A stretch of 9,744 nt of DNA from Bacteroidota bacterium (GTDB lineage: Bacteria > Bacteroidota > Bacteroidia > J057). The translations under genes and the position numbers were made by a program. The notes beneath the pieces are model-generated. The model was given only the letters and a program-made list of their open reading frames with translations. It was not told the DNA's origin and ran no database searches. The stretch's first letter is position 1, and every line of letters starts with the position of its first letter. Positions 1 through 6,623 of this stretch are shown here, piece by piece. The DNA lies in NCBI GenBank assembly GCA_003696875.1, contig RFHL01000326.1, forward strand, positions 1 through 9,744, in the 5' to 3' direction.

Positions 1-90
1 CCGATTTTGAGTATGAGAATCGGCTTTTTCATTGTAATTTTCGGAGACAAAGATAGAGAAGACTGGCCAAACACCGGCGCTTTCCGGCCT

Positions 91-951
91 ATGGATACAG
101 ATACACTTCAGTTGGTTGAATGTCCAAGGGATGCCATGCAGGGGCTCTCCTTGCAGATTCCTACCCGGCAGAAGATCGCTTACCTGAGCAAACTGCTGCG
201 AATAGGCTTCCATACCTTGGATTTTGGCAGCTTTGTCTCTCCCAAGGCGGTACCTCAGATGGCCGATACGGCCCAGGTCCTGGCGGGCCTTGACCTCACC
301 GAAACCGATACAGAGCTTCTGGCCATTGTTGCCAATGTACGGGGCGCGCGGGAGGCCTGCACCTTTCCTGAGATCAGCTATCTGGGCTATCCTTTTTCTG
401 TTTCAGAGACTTTCCAGCTACGAAATACCCGCCGGACCATCGCGGAGTCGGTTCCGGTGGTGGCTGAGCTTCAGGAAATGGCCGAGACACACGGCAAGAC
501 CTTAGTGGTCTACTTGTCAATGGGTTTCGGGAATCCCTACGGCGACCCCTGGTCGCCAGATATTGTAGCCGAATGGACGGATTCCATGGCCGGGATGGGG
601 GTCTCCATCCTGTCGCTGGCCGATACGGTAGGTACGGCCGAGCCGGAAGACATTCAGCGGCTGTTTGCAGAGCTGATTCCCCGCTATCCAGAGATCCGTT
701 TCGGGGCCCATTTCCATGCCGCGCCGCAGGCGCGGGTGGCCAAGCTCGAGGCCGCCTGGGCGGCCGGTTGTCGCCGCTTTGATACCACCTTGCAGGGCTA
801 CGGCGGTTGTCCCTTTGCCAAAGATGAGCTGGTGGGCAACATCGCGACGGAAACCCTACTGGCTTTCCTTGCCGAGCAAGGAGCAGGGCCAACTCTGAAT
901 ACTGCGGCGCTGCGCGCCGCGAGTCGCCTGGCCACCGGGATATTTGCCTGA
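91..951 (+). CDS. Hydroxymethylglutaryl-CoA lyase, divergent Bacteroidota-type
   Basis: Predicted to cleave 3-hydroxy-3-methylglutaryl-CoA to acetyl-CoA and acetoacetate in the cytoplasm, the last step of leucine degradation. It is a 286-aa DRE-TIM/HMGL-like barrel, close to the family's usual length. Near the N-terminus, ECPRDAMQG (10-18) matches the GPRDGLQ active-site strand. SFVSPKAVPQM (47-57) is a family block. The residues expected from human HMG-CoA lyase are present: R13, metal ligands D14, H207, H209 and N250, and catalytic C240 in GGCP. Differences from the classical enzyme are CPRDAMQG for GPRDGLQN and HFHAAPQ for HCHDTYG. The frame stays open upstream to a TTG at 7 and an ATG at 13, but the ATG at 91 begins just before the first conserved strand and gives the normal length; no Shine-Dalgarno is seen. 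The deacetylase follows after 7 nt, suggesting an operon. Other DRE-TIM lyases are possible, but the GGCP and GN motifs favour this call. Confidence 0.85.
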   Translation: MDTDTLQLVECPRDAMQGLSLQIPTRQKIAYLSKLLRIGFHTLDFGSFVSPKAVPQMADTAQVLAGLDLTETDTELLAIVANVRGAREACTFPEISYLGYPFSVSETFQLRNTRRTIAESVPVVAELQEMAETHGKTLVVYLSMGFGNPYGDPWSPDIVAEWTDSMAGMGVSILSLADTVGTAEPEDIQRLFAELIPRYPEIRFGAHFHAAPQARVAKLEAAWAAGCRRFDTTLQGYGGCPFAKDELVGNIATETLLAFLAEQGAGPTLNTAALRAASRLATGIFA

Positions 952-958
952 AGTCGCC

Positions 959-1606
959 GTGTACCTCAAGCACATCCCCACTGCCGTCCAGCGCGTGTAT
1001 CCCCACTACCTGTGGCGGATGCCAACCAACGAACGGCAGCTCTACCTCACCTTTGACGACGGTCCTCACCCTGAGGTGACCCCCTGGGTCCTGGCGCAGC
1101 TACGTGCCCATCAGGCCCGGGCGACATTTTTCTTGCTGGGAGAGCAGGTTCGGCAATATCCGGGGCTTGCTCATGCCATCATCGACGAGGGGCATACCAT
1201 CGGAAACCATAGCCAAAGCCATCTCCACGCCTATCAGACTGGCCACAAGCGATTCCTGAGAGACGTTTTGGAGGGGCGGCAGACCATCGCTGAGTATACC
1301 GGTATCAAAACGCGTCTGTTCCGGCCGCCCTATGGGCGACTTACTCCCTTTCAGGCTCATCGGCTCCGGAAGCGTTTCCGGATTGTCATGATGGATGTAA
1401 TCCCAGGCGATTTTGATCCAGAGCGTAGTGGGGAGGCCTGTTTTCGGTCCGTAAAAAAATATGCTGTCCCCGGCTCTATCATCTTGCTGCATGATAGTCC
1501 CAAGGCCTGGGACCGTTTGTTCCCCAGCCTGCCCCGGATTCTTTCCCATTTTGGTGAAGCGGGCTTTGCTTTTCATGCTATTCCCCGTCACCGGTCAGGT
1601 TTCTAG
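959..1606 (+). CDS. Polysaccharide deacetylase family protein (NodB homology domain)
   Basis: Predicted metal-dependent deacetylase of carbohydrate esterase family 4, 215 aa and almost entirely the NodB domain. The motifs appear in order: TFDDGP (31-36; D33 likely base, D34 metal ligand), HSQSH (84-88; metal histidines), RPPYG (122-126), DVIPGDFD (146-153) in place of the common D-x-D-W, and LLHDS (176-180). No signal peptide or membrane helix is visible, so it appears cytoplasmic or exported in another way; the substrate is unknown. The GTG at 959 was chosen because the product then begins (M)YLKHIP and runs to WRMP, as I recall for Bacteroidota relatives. A TTG at 944 would add five residues and overlap the lyase stop. 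It lies 7 nt after the lyase, so co-transcription is likely. Its last 12 nt overlap the end of the convergent NUDIX gene. Confidence 0.87.
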   Translation: MYLKHIPTAVQRVYPHYLWRMPTNERQLYLTFDDGPHPEVTPWVLAQLRAHQARATFFLLGEQVRQYPGLAHAIIDEGHTIGNHSQSHLHAYQTGHKRFLRDVLEGRQTIAEYTGIKTRLFRPPYGRLTPFQAHRLRKRFRIVMMDVIPGDFDPERSGEACFRSVKKYAVPGSIILLHDSPKAWDRLFPSLPRILSHFGEAGFAFHAIPRHRSGF

Positions 1607-2221
1607 CTCACGGATTACCGTGAGCAGCTCACTGAGCATCATGGCCGTGGCTCCCCAGATGGTATAACCCTGTACGACAAAGGCGGGCACCTTCACGTTC
1701 AGGTCCCCGCGCACCCTGACCGGGGCCTGAACCCGGTATTGAGGATCCTGGAGCTCAGACAGGGGTAGCTCAATCACCTGGGCCACCTCGACGGGATCAG
1801 GTACAAATATCGGGCGCTGAGCGCTATACCCGACCGTAGGATAGACCATAAAATTGCTGGGAGGAATGTACAATCGGGTGAGCGCGCCCAGAACCTGGAC
1901 CTCATCAGGCTTGATGCCCATCTCCTCCTCGGCCTCGCGCAGGGCGGTCTGGACCAGATCGACATCCTCCGGCTCGCGCCGCCCGCCGGGAAAGCTGATT
2001 TGCCCGCCGTGGACCCGGCCATCTTCGGTCCGCTGCATAAAGGCCATATGAAGCCTGTCCCGATGTGGATATAAAAGGGCCAAAACTCCGCTTTCGAGGT
2101 GATCCGCCCGGATGTGCCAGGACTCTGGGCCGCCCCGGGAGGTCATCTCCAACTGAGCCGGCAGGCCCGGCAGGGGTTGTTGCAGCCGCTTTTTCAGGGT
2201 AGTGATCAGGGGATGAGTCAT
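1595..2221 (-). CDS. NUDIX hydrolase, CoA pyrophosphatase (NudL/NUDT7-like), second of a tandem pair
   Basis: Predicted to hydrolyse coenzyme A or acyl-CoA to 3',5'-ADP and (acyl-)phosphopantetheine. The 208-aa protein is a single Nudix fold. The CoA-subfamily signature GGQISFPGGRREPED (72-86) runs into the Nudix box helix REAEEEMGI (95-103), with the metal-binding glutamates intact. The spacing from FPGG to REAEEE is that of the NudL/NUDT7 subgroup rather than of MutT. The conserved LYIPPSNFMVYP block (117-128) follows. It begins at ATG 2221, inside the stop of the upstream paralog (ATGA, 4-nt overlap), so translation is probably coupled. Its TGA at 1595-1597 lies within the convergent deacetylase gene. 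The true substrate could be another nucleoside diphosphate derivative. Confidence 0.88.
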   Translation of the reverse strand: MTHPLITTLKKRLQQPLPGLPAQLEMTSRGGPESWHIRADHLESGVLALLYPHRDRLHMAFMQRTEDGRVHGGQISFPGGRREPEDVDLVQTALREAEEEMGIKPDEVQVLGALTRLYIPPSNFMVYPTVGYSAQRPIFVPDPVEVAQVIELPLSELQDPQYRVQAPVRVRGDLNVKVPAFVVQGYTIWGATAMMLSELLTVIRELET

Positions 2222-2892
2222 GGTTGAAAAGCTGGAATTTCCTGGATTAAGACAGACAGTTCGGCCAGCATCATAGCGGTGCCTCCCCAGACCAGATCCC
2301 CCGCTCCGAAGGTGTAGCCGGGGGCTTCGATTTCCCAGCCCTGGTGGACATCTACCCGGTGCACGGCCCGCCGGGCCGGATCAAACAGCTCAGCGAGGGG
2401 AACCTCGATGATTTCCGCCACCTCTCCCGGCTCGGCTATAAAGTCCGGCCGCGCTGTCGCCACCCCCAGACGCGGATAGACCAGCGAGCGGCTGGGGGGT
2501 ATGTAGAGCTCGGTCAGGGGTCCGATGATCTCCACCTGCGCCGGGAGGATGTGCATTTCCTCCTCGGCCTCGCGGAGGGCCGTGAAGGTGTAATCCGGAT
2601 CACCGGGATCGCGCCGCCCGCCCGGAAAGCAAACCTGCCCACTATGTACCCGCCCATCGACGGTACGACGCATAAAGGGCAGGTACCAGGCCCCCCGGTG
2701 AGGATAGAGCAGCATCAGCACGGCACTGAGACGAGCGTCGGGCGGTACCTCGACCTCGCGTCCCCGTATGGGAGGCGACATCTCCATCTGGGCGTCCAGG
2801 CCAGGGAGCGGCCGTTGCATGCGGCGGCGCAGGGCGCTCGCCACCCAATCAGGATTCAGTGGTAGATGTGGTACAGTTTCAGGCAGCGGCAT
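2218..2892 (-). CDS. NUDIX hydrolase, CoA pyrophosphatase-like, first of a tandem pair
   Basis: A paralog of the gene that follows it, 224 aa and collinear over the whole length. By hand count 37 of 55 residues match from LLYPHR (61-66) through the Nudix box. The CoA-type signature SGQVCFPGGRRDPGD (84-98) and REAEEE (107-112) are present. The glycine that normally follows, in the EExG position, is His114 here; E. coli NudL has Ala at that place, so activity need not be lost. PLTELYIPPSRSLVYP (125-140) matches the CoA-subfamily block. The ATG at 2892 lies 4 nt after an excellent Bacteroidota -7 element, so the mRNA may be leaderless. A GTG at 2844 (codon 17) is an alternative start that would leave a leader of about 48 nt. 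The stop overlaps the next start as ATGA. Both products may act on CoA derivatives, perhaps with different acyl preferences (inferred). Confidence 0.87.
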   Translation of the reverse strand: MPLPETVPHLPLNPDWVASALRRRMQRPLPGLDAQMEMSPPIRGREVEVPPDARLSAVLMLLYPHRGAWYLPFMRRTVDGRVHSGQVCFPGGRRDPGDPDYTFTALREAEEEMHILPAQVEIIGPLTELYIPPSRSLVYPRLGVATARPDFIAEPGEVAEIIEVPLAELFDPARRAVHRVDVHQGWEIEAPGYTFGAGDLVWGGTAMMLAELSVLIQEIPAFQP

Positions 2893-2896
2893 GGGA

Positions 2897-2928
2897 CAAA
2901 GATAGGCCCAGGGGGCTGCCTCCCCAAA
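2897..2928 (-). promoter_or_regulatory. Bacteroidota-type promoter for the NUDIX pair
   Basis: On the minus strand a TTTG (2928-2925) is followed after 20 nt by TATCTTTG (2904-2897). This matches the Bacteroidota housekeeping sigma consensus of a -33 TTG/TTTG and a -7 TAnnTTTG exactly, with normal spacing. It sits wholly in the 42-nt gap between the ATPase stop and the first NUDIX start. The predicted transcription start is at about 2893-2892, on or next to the ATG. The NUDIX pair can therefore be transcribed independently of the ATPase. Confidence 0.65.
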
Positions 2929-2934
2929 CTTACC

Positions 2935-5394
2935 TCAGGTCTTACTATCCGGCTGGCTGCGCAGGCCTTGCCGTAGGGCCGTCCATTCGGTCGCCAGTAC
3001 GCCGAACATAACGATGGTTACCGAGCTCAGCGGCATCAGGATGGCCGCAATCACGGGGGACAGCAGGCCCTGTATGGCGATACTCAGCCCCACGAGGTTG
3101 TAGGCCAGAGAGATGAAGAGTCCTGCGCGGACTAGGTTCATACTCGTGCGGGCATAGGTGAGAAACTGGTCCAGCCGGGAGAAGGCCTGGGCGTCGAGGA
3201 TGGCGTCGCAGGCGGGGGAGAAGGTGTCTACATTCTCAGAGAGGGCGATGCCCACATCGGCGCCCTGCAGGGCGCCAGCATCGTTGAGGCCGTCGCCAGC
3301 CATGAGAACCTTTTCTCCTGTCGCCTGTAGCGAGGCCACGTAGGCGAGTTTATCAGCTGGCGCTTGCTGAAAGCGCATCGGGCTGCCGGCCGGAAAGAAG
3401 GCCGCGAGGGCCTCCCGTTCCCGGTCGTTGTCTCCGGATACAAGGGATAGCTTCATGCGGCGGGAGAGGCTTTTCAACAGTGGCTGCAGGCCTTCCCTGT
3501 ACTCGGTATCGAGCACAAAGCGGGCGACCGTCTTCCCGTCCACACTGGCCCAGGTCCCCTTTTGATCGGGCTGTTCGCTCGTTTCCTCATGGACAAAATC
3601 CCAGCGCCCCAGGCGCAGGGCGTGGCCGTCTACCATGCCAGACAGGCCAGCCCCGGGAACTTCCTGAAAATCAGATACCGAGAGATGGTCTGAGGCAGCC
3701 AGTGCCGCCTCCACCGCCCGGCTCACCGGGTGGCTGGACTGCCGGGCGAGGGTAGCGATCAGGTCCCGGGTGCGGGGGTCCAACTGGCCTTCCACCCGCA
3801 GCTTGCTGTCAGGGTTTTTGTGGGTAAGGGTACCCGTTTTGTCAAAGACAGCATGGGTAATCCGGGACATTCGCTCAATGACGCCAGTATGCTTGAGGTA
3901 CAGATGGGCCCGGCCCAGGATGCGCATGGCATTGCCGAGGGTGATGGGCTCGGTAAGGGCCAGGGCGCAGGGGCAGGCGACAATCAGGACGGCCGTGAAG
4001 ACATTGGCGGCCATGCCCGGGGAGTCGGCCCACCACCAATACAGACCGGCCAGGAAGCCTACCGTCAGAATGGCGAAGGTGAAGCGGCGACCAATCCGGT
4101 CGATAAAGCGGTGCATGCCCTGCTGCTGATCCTTGTCGAAGACAGTATGGTTCCACAGCTGGGTCAGGTAGCTCTGTGAGACCTCCTTGACGAGCGTGAG
4201 CTCGATAGCTTGCCCTACCTGTCGCCCGCCGGCGTAGATGAGGTCGCCAGCGACCTTGCGTACGGGTTCCGATTCGCCCGTCACAAAGCTGTAGTCAATC
4301 TGGGCTTCTTCGCTCAGTAAGAGCGCGTCGGCAGGGACCAACTCCTGATTGCGGACCACGATGGTGTCGCCGGGAGAAAGGTCGGTGATGGCCACGCTTT
4401 CTTCCTGGCCAGCGGCTTTGCGGGTCGTAGATACCGGAAAGTAAGCGGTGTAGTCCCGCTCGAAGGATAGGCGGTCGTAGGTCTTATTTTGAAACCAGCG
4501 GCCAGCGAGGAGGAAGAAGACCAGCCCGGCCAGGGAGTCCATATATCCCGAGCCCGTATGGGCGAGGATCTCGAACAGGCTGCGGCTGAAGAGGACAATG
4601 ATTCCCAGGGATACGGGCACATCTATGTTGAGGTAGCGCTGTCGGAGGCCTTGCCAGGCAGAGACGAAAAAGACGGAAGCGCTGTAGAAAGCAACCGGCA
4701 AGGCCAGGAGGATATTCAGGTAACCGAAAAACTGCCGGAAGATGGTCTCATCGGGACGCAGGCCCAGATACTCCGGAAAGCTGAGCAGCATGATGTTGCC
4801 AAAGCAAAAACCAGCTACGCCCAGACGGAAATAAAAGGCTTTGTTGTTGCGTTTGGGGCTTTTCTTGCCCAGGTCGTCCAGGTGGATTTCCGGTTCGTAG
4901 CCGATGGTGGACAGCAGATTGACCAGTTCGCGGAGCGAAACGGCATCGGGTTTGAAGGTGAGGTAAACCTCCTTGCGCAGGAAGTCCACGCGGGATTGTA
5001 GCACCCCCTCCCGGAGTTTATATAGATTTTCCAGCAGCCAGATACAGGAAGCGCAGTGGATCTTGGGGACAAAGAAGGTCACCCGGACGACGTCCCCGTC
5101 GGCAAAGTCCAGGAGTTTTTGCTGGATGTCGGGGTTGTCCAGATAGGCAAAAGCCTCTGCGTCTTTGCGGCCCTTGAGCTGTATGCCGGGATGCTGCTCA
5201 ATGTCGTAATAGGTGCACAGATCGTTTTGCTGGAGTATTTCATACACCAGTTTGCAGCCTTCGCAGCAGAAATGCTTGTCCTCGATAAAAATAAGGGCAT
5301 CGGGACAGCGGTCCCCGCAGTGATAGCAGGTGAGGGCGCCGGTTTCGGGAGGGACGGTTTGCCCCTCGGTGGATGTGGATGAAGTACGTGACAA
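2935..5394 (-). CDS. ccoI: CcoI/FixI-type (CopA2) Cu+-transporting P1B ATPase
   Basis: Inner-membrane ATPase expected to export Cu+ for assembly of cbb3-type or other heme-copper oxidase. In order along 819 aa: a cysteine-rich N-terminal module (CYHCGDRC 23-30, CCEGC 43-47), an HMA domain with CASC (114-117), membrane helices from about 190 to 300, the actuator TGES (372-375), the ion-path CPC (474-476), the phosphorylated D518 in DKTGTLT, HP (555-556), GDGLND (700-705) and two C-terminal helices. YN (765-766) and MPLSS (787-791) fit the Cu+ signature of the last helices. No ATG lies in frame near the N-terminus and a stop lies about 36 nt upstream, so TTG at 5394 is the best start; it has no visible Shine-Dalgarno. 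The usual partners ccoS, ccoN and ccoP are not adjacent: the NUDIX pair is downstream and a divergent stress gene upstream. An alternative is a general copper-efflux ATPase. Confidence 0.9.
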   Translation of the reverse strand: MSRTSSTSTEGQTVPPETGALTCYHCGDRCPDALIFIEDKHFCCEGCKLVYEILQQNDLCTYYDIEQHPGIQLKGRKDAEAFAYLDNPDIQQKLLDFADGDVVRVTFFVPKIHCASCIWLLENLYKLREGVLQSRVDFLRKEVYLTFKPDAVSLRELVNLLSTIGYEPEIHLDDLGKKSPKRNNKAFYFRLGVAGFCFGNIMLLSFPEYLGLRPDETIFRQFFGYLNILLALPVAFYSASVFFVSAWQGLRQRYLNIDVPVSLGIIVLFSRSLFEILAHTGSGYMDSLAGLVFFLLAGRWFQNKTYDRLSFERDYTAYFPVSTTRKAAGQEESVAITDLSPGDTIVVRNQELVPADALLLSEEAQIDYSFVTGESEPVRKVAGDLIYAGGRQVGQAIELTLVKEVSQSYLTQLWNHTVFDKDQQQGMHRFIDRIGRRFTFAILTVGFLAGLYWWWADSPGMAANVFTAVLIVACPCALALTEPITLGNAMRILGRAHLYLKHTGVIERMSRITHAVFDKTGTLTHKNPDSKLRVEGQLDPRTRDLIATLARQSSHPVSRAVEAALAASDHLSVSDFQEVPGAGLSGMVDGHALRLGRWDFVHEETSEQPDQKGTWASVDGKTVARFVLDTEYREGLQPLLKSLSRRMKLSLVSGDNDREREALAAFFPAGSPMRFQQAPADKLAYVASLQATGEKVLMAGDGLNDAGALQGADVGIALSENVDTFSPACDAILDAQAFSRLDQFLTYARTSMNLVRAGLFISLAYNLVGLSIAIQGLLSPVIAAILMPLSSVTIVMFGVLATEWTALRQGLRSQPDSKT

Positions 5395-5525
5395 AGCGTT
5401 TGAAATCGATAAAGCCGATCCGGGGCCATATTAAGGATATCTCCGGGAAGGGCGAATGATTTTTCTCATCTTCTGGCATGGGCAAAAGGCGATGCGTGCC
5501 ATCTGCTTCTTCCCAGGCCTCCGCT

Positions 5526-5539
5526 TTGATTTTTATCAC
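5526..5539. promoter_or_regulatory. FNR/CRP-family operator-like box
   Basis: TTGAT-TTTT-ATCAC matches the FNR consensus TTGAT-N4-ATCAA at nine of ten defined positions; on the other strand it reads GTGAT-AAAA-ATCAA. It lies between divergent genes for a CcoI-type ATPase and a universal stress protein, both classes known elsewhere as FNR/Anr/FixK targets. It is centred about 138 nt from the ATPase start codon and about 164 nt from the stress protein start. If the stress gene starts transcription just after the TACTTTG at 5584-5590, the box would be centred near -62, a usual class I activator position. No regulator gene is in the window. Confidence 0.5.
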
Positions 5540-5580
5540 TTTGGGGATTGCCTCAAATCATCCCGGGGACAAGGGGGGTT

Positions 5581-5598
5581 CGGTACTTTGACTTACCG
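5581..5598. repeat. Interrupted inverted repeat
   Basis: CGGTA (5581-5585) and its complement TACCG (5594-5598) are separated by 8 nt. It overlaps the weak TACTTTG -7-like element ahead of the stress gene, so it could be an operator. Five-base arms can arise by chance. Confidence 0.3.
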
Positions 5599-5627
5599 TA
5601 CAAGGCTGTAGCTATCATCTGAATAGC

Positions 5628-5640
5628 CCTTGCGGCAAGG
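5628..5640. repeat. Perfect 13-nt dyad, possible operator
   Basis: CCTTGC-G-GCAAGG is a perfect inverted repeat with 6-bp arms and one central base. It lies 57 nt upstream of the stress protein start codon. There is no T-run after it, so it is not an intrinsic terminator, and the one-base centre does not suit an RNA hairpin. A dimeric repressor site is a possible reading. Confidence 0.35.
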
Positions 5641-5696
5641 ATATGCTCTATATCTAGCCGGCTGCCTGACGGCCCACTTTTACTAATGCTCATGCT

Positions 5697-6590
5697 ATGC
5701 CTCGCAAGTCACAGCCAACTGCCCCCCTCAAGGATCGCCTGCGTGCCTCCAGTCAGGTGCGTAATATCCTGCTGCCGACCGACTTTTCGCCGGTCTCGCA
5801 CAATGCCTTCATCTATGCACTGCACTTTGCCGAGCAGCTCGGCGCGGAAATTACCCTCTTCCATGCCTATCAGGACACGCCGGTTACTCCGGGCATTGTG
5901 CCTGAAGCCTTTGTAGACGCCTTGCGCAACGACAAGATCGAAGCGGCCCAAAAACAGTTTGAGGCCTATGAGGCCGAGGTCCGGGATGCCTTTGACAACC
6001 CGATCCCCGTCAAGACCTTGTTGCAGGCCGGCCGGGCGGCCGAGACCATCGTATCGCTGAGTGAGCGAGGCGACATAGACATGATCGTCATGGGGACGCT
6101 GGGGGCTGAAAGCATGGCGGAGAAGCTCTTTGGTAGCGTGACAACCCGGGTCATTGAGTCTGCCTCCTGTCCGGTACTGGCCGTACCTATGGGCGTGCAG
6201 TTCGAGCCCATTGGGCATATGCTCTACGCGACCAATTTTGAAGAAGCTGATTTTCAGGTGATTGATCGTCTGCTGGGATATGCCGATGTATTTCAGGCCC
6301 GGGTGTCTTGTGCCCATATCCAAAGCGAATCCGAATACTGGAGCCGTCTGGACCGGTCCTTTTTTGAGCGGATCTACCAGCTGGAAATGGAACAGGATCA
6401 GGTCGCTTTTTACTCGATCAACTCCACCGACATCGTGGTGGGCCTGCAGCGTTTTATCGCTGCCAACAAGGTTGACATGATCGTCATGCTTTGCCATCAG
6501 CGGCCAGTGGTCAGCCGCCTACTCACCGAGAGTCTTACCCGGGCGATGACGCTCCACACCGATGTTCCGCTCATGGCCTTTCACTTTTAG
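5697..6590 (+). CDS. Universal stress protein with two UspA domains, second one degenerate
   Basis: Cytoplasmic nucleotide-binding stress protein of 297 aa, matching tandem-domain family members. After a basic, polar stretch (1-20), the first domain (about 21-166) begins NILLPTDFS with the nucleotide-contacting D29. It ends with the full ATP-binding motif G133-x2-G136-x9-G146-S147, followed by the SCPVLAVP strand. The second domain (about 172-297) keeps the fold pattern, with an opening strand HMLYATNF and a closing strand DVPLMAFHF. N180 replaces the aspartate and no G-x2-G-x9-G motif is present, so it probably does not bind ATP. The ATG at 5697 is the only suitable start; no clear Shine-Dalgarno is seen. 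It diverges from the copper ATPase across a region with an FNR-like box and converges on the TPR gene with a 33-nt gap lacking a clear terminator hairpin. The exact role cannot be read from sequence. Confidence 0.9.
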   Translation: MPRKSQPTAPLKDRLRASSQVRNILLPTDFSPVSHNAFIYALHFAEQLGAEITLFHAYQDTPVTPGIVPEAFVDALRNDKIEAAQKQFEAYEAEVRDAFDNPIPVKTLLQAGRAAETIVSLSERGDIDMIVMGTLGAESMAEKLFGSVTTRVIESASCPVLAVPMGVQFEPIGHMLYATNFEEADFQVIDRLLGYADVFQARVSCAHIQSESEYWSRLDRSFFERIYQLEMEQDQVAFYSINSTDIVVGLQRFIAANKVDMIVMLCHQRPVVSRLLTESLTRAMTLHTDVPLMAFHF

Positions 6591-6623
6591 GCTGTCGGTT
6601 CAGGTCGGGTCTTGTAACTTGCC

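Larger units (their letters stand above)
5395..5696. other. Divergent intergenic control region (302 nt)
   Basis: This gap separates the start of the copper ATPase (minus) from the start of the universal stress gene (plus) and must hold the promoters of both. It contains an FNR/CRP-like box (5526-5539), an interrupted inverted repeat (5581-5598) and a perfect 13-nt dyad (5628-5640). TACTTTG at 5584-5590 (plus) is one base short of the TAnnTTTG -7 element and has no TTG at the right distance. No convincing -7 element was found for the ATPase. Open frames enter the region, for example a GTG-started one on the minus strand from 5539, but none resembles a protein I recognise. No tRNA or riboswitch was recognised. 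Confidence 0.7.

Noticed and set aside
7..90. Extended N-terminus of the HMG-CoA lyase (TTG at 7 or ATG at 13), and a TAATTTTC promoter-like element at 35-42
   Set aside because: The extra residues match no lyase feature and exceed normal length. The element has one mismatch to TAnnTTTG and lacks a TTG at proper distance.
374..1069. Long open frame on the minus strand (231 codons) opposite the lyase gene
   Set aside because: It crosses the lyase-deacetylase junction and has a low-complexity Arg/Pro composition typical of antisense GC-rich DNA; the plus-strand genes have clear catalytic motifs.
4489..5001. Open plus-strand frame of 170 codons within the ATPase gene
   Set aside because: Antisense of the ATPase membrane region; no recognisable domain and no promoter or leader.
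5079..5429. Minus-strand ATG-started frame overlapping the ATPase N-terminus, considered as the true ATPase start with a frameshift
   Set aside because: The frame encodes no recognisable domain after the overlap, while the TTG-started frame reads straight into the cysteine-rich module without a break. A sequence error cannot be fully excluded.
5656..5663. AGCCGGCT palindrome
   Set aside because: An 8-bp palindrome in GC-rich DNA is expected by chance and there is no supporting context.
5709..6497. Long open frame on the minus strand (262 codons) opposite the universal stress gene
   Set aside because: It mirrors the plus-strand gene almost codon for codon and resembles no family; the plus strand carries the complete Usp ATP-binding motif.
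6591..6623. Bidirectional terminator between the stress gene and the TPR gene
   Set aside because: No GC-rich hairpin with a T-run could be found on either strand in these 33 nt.
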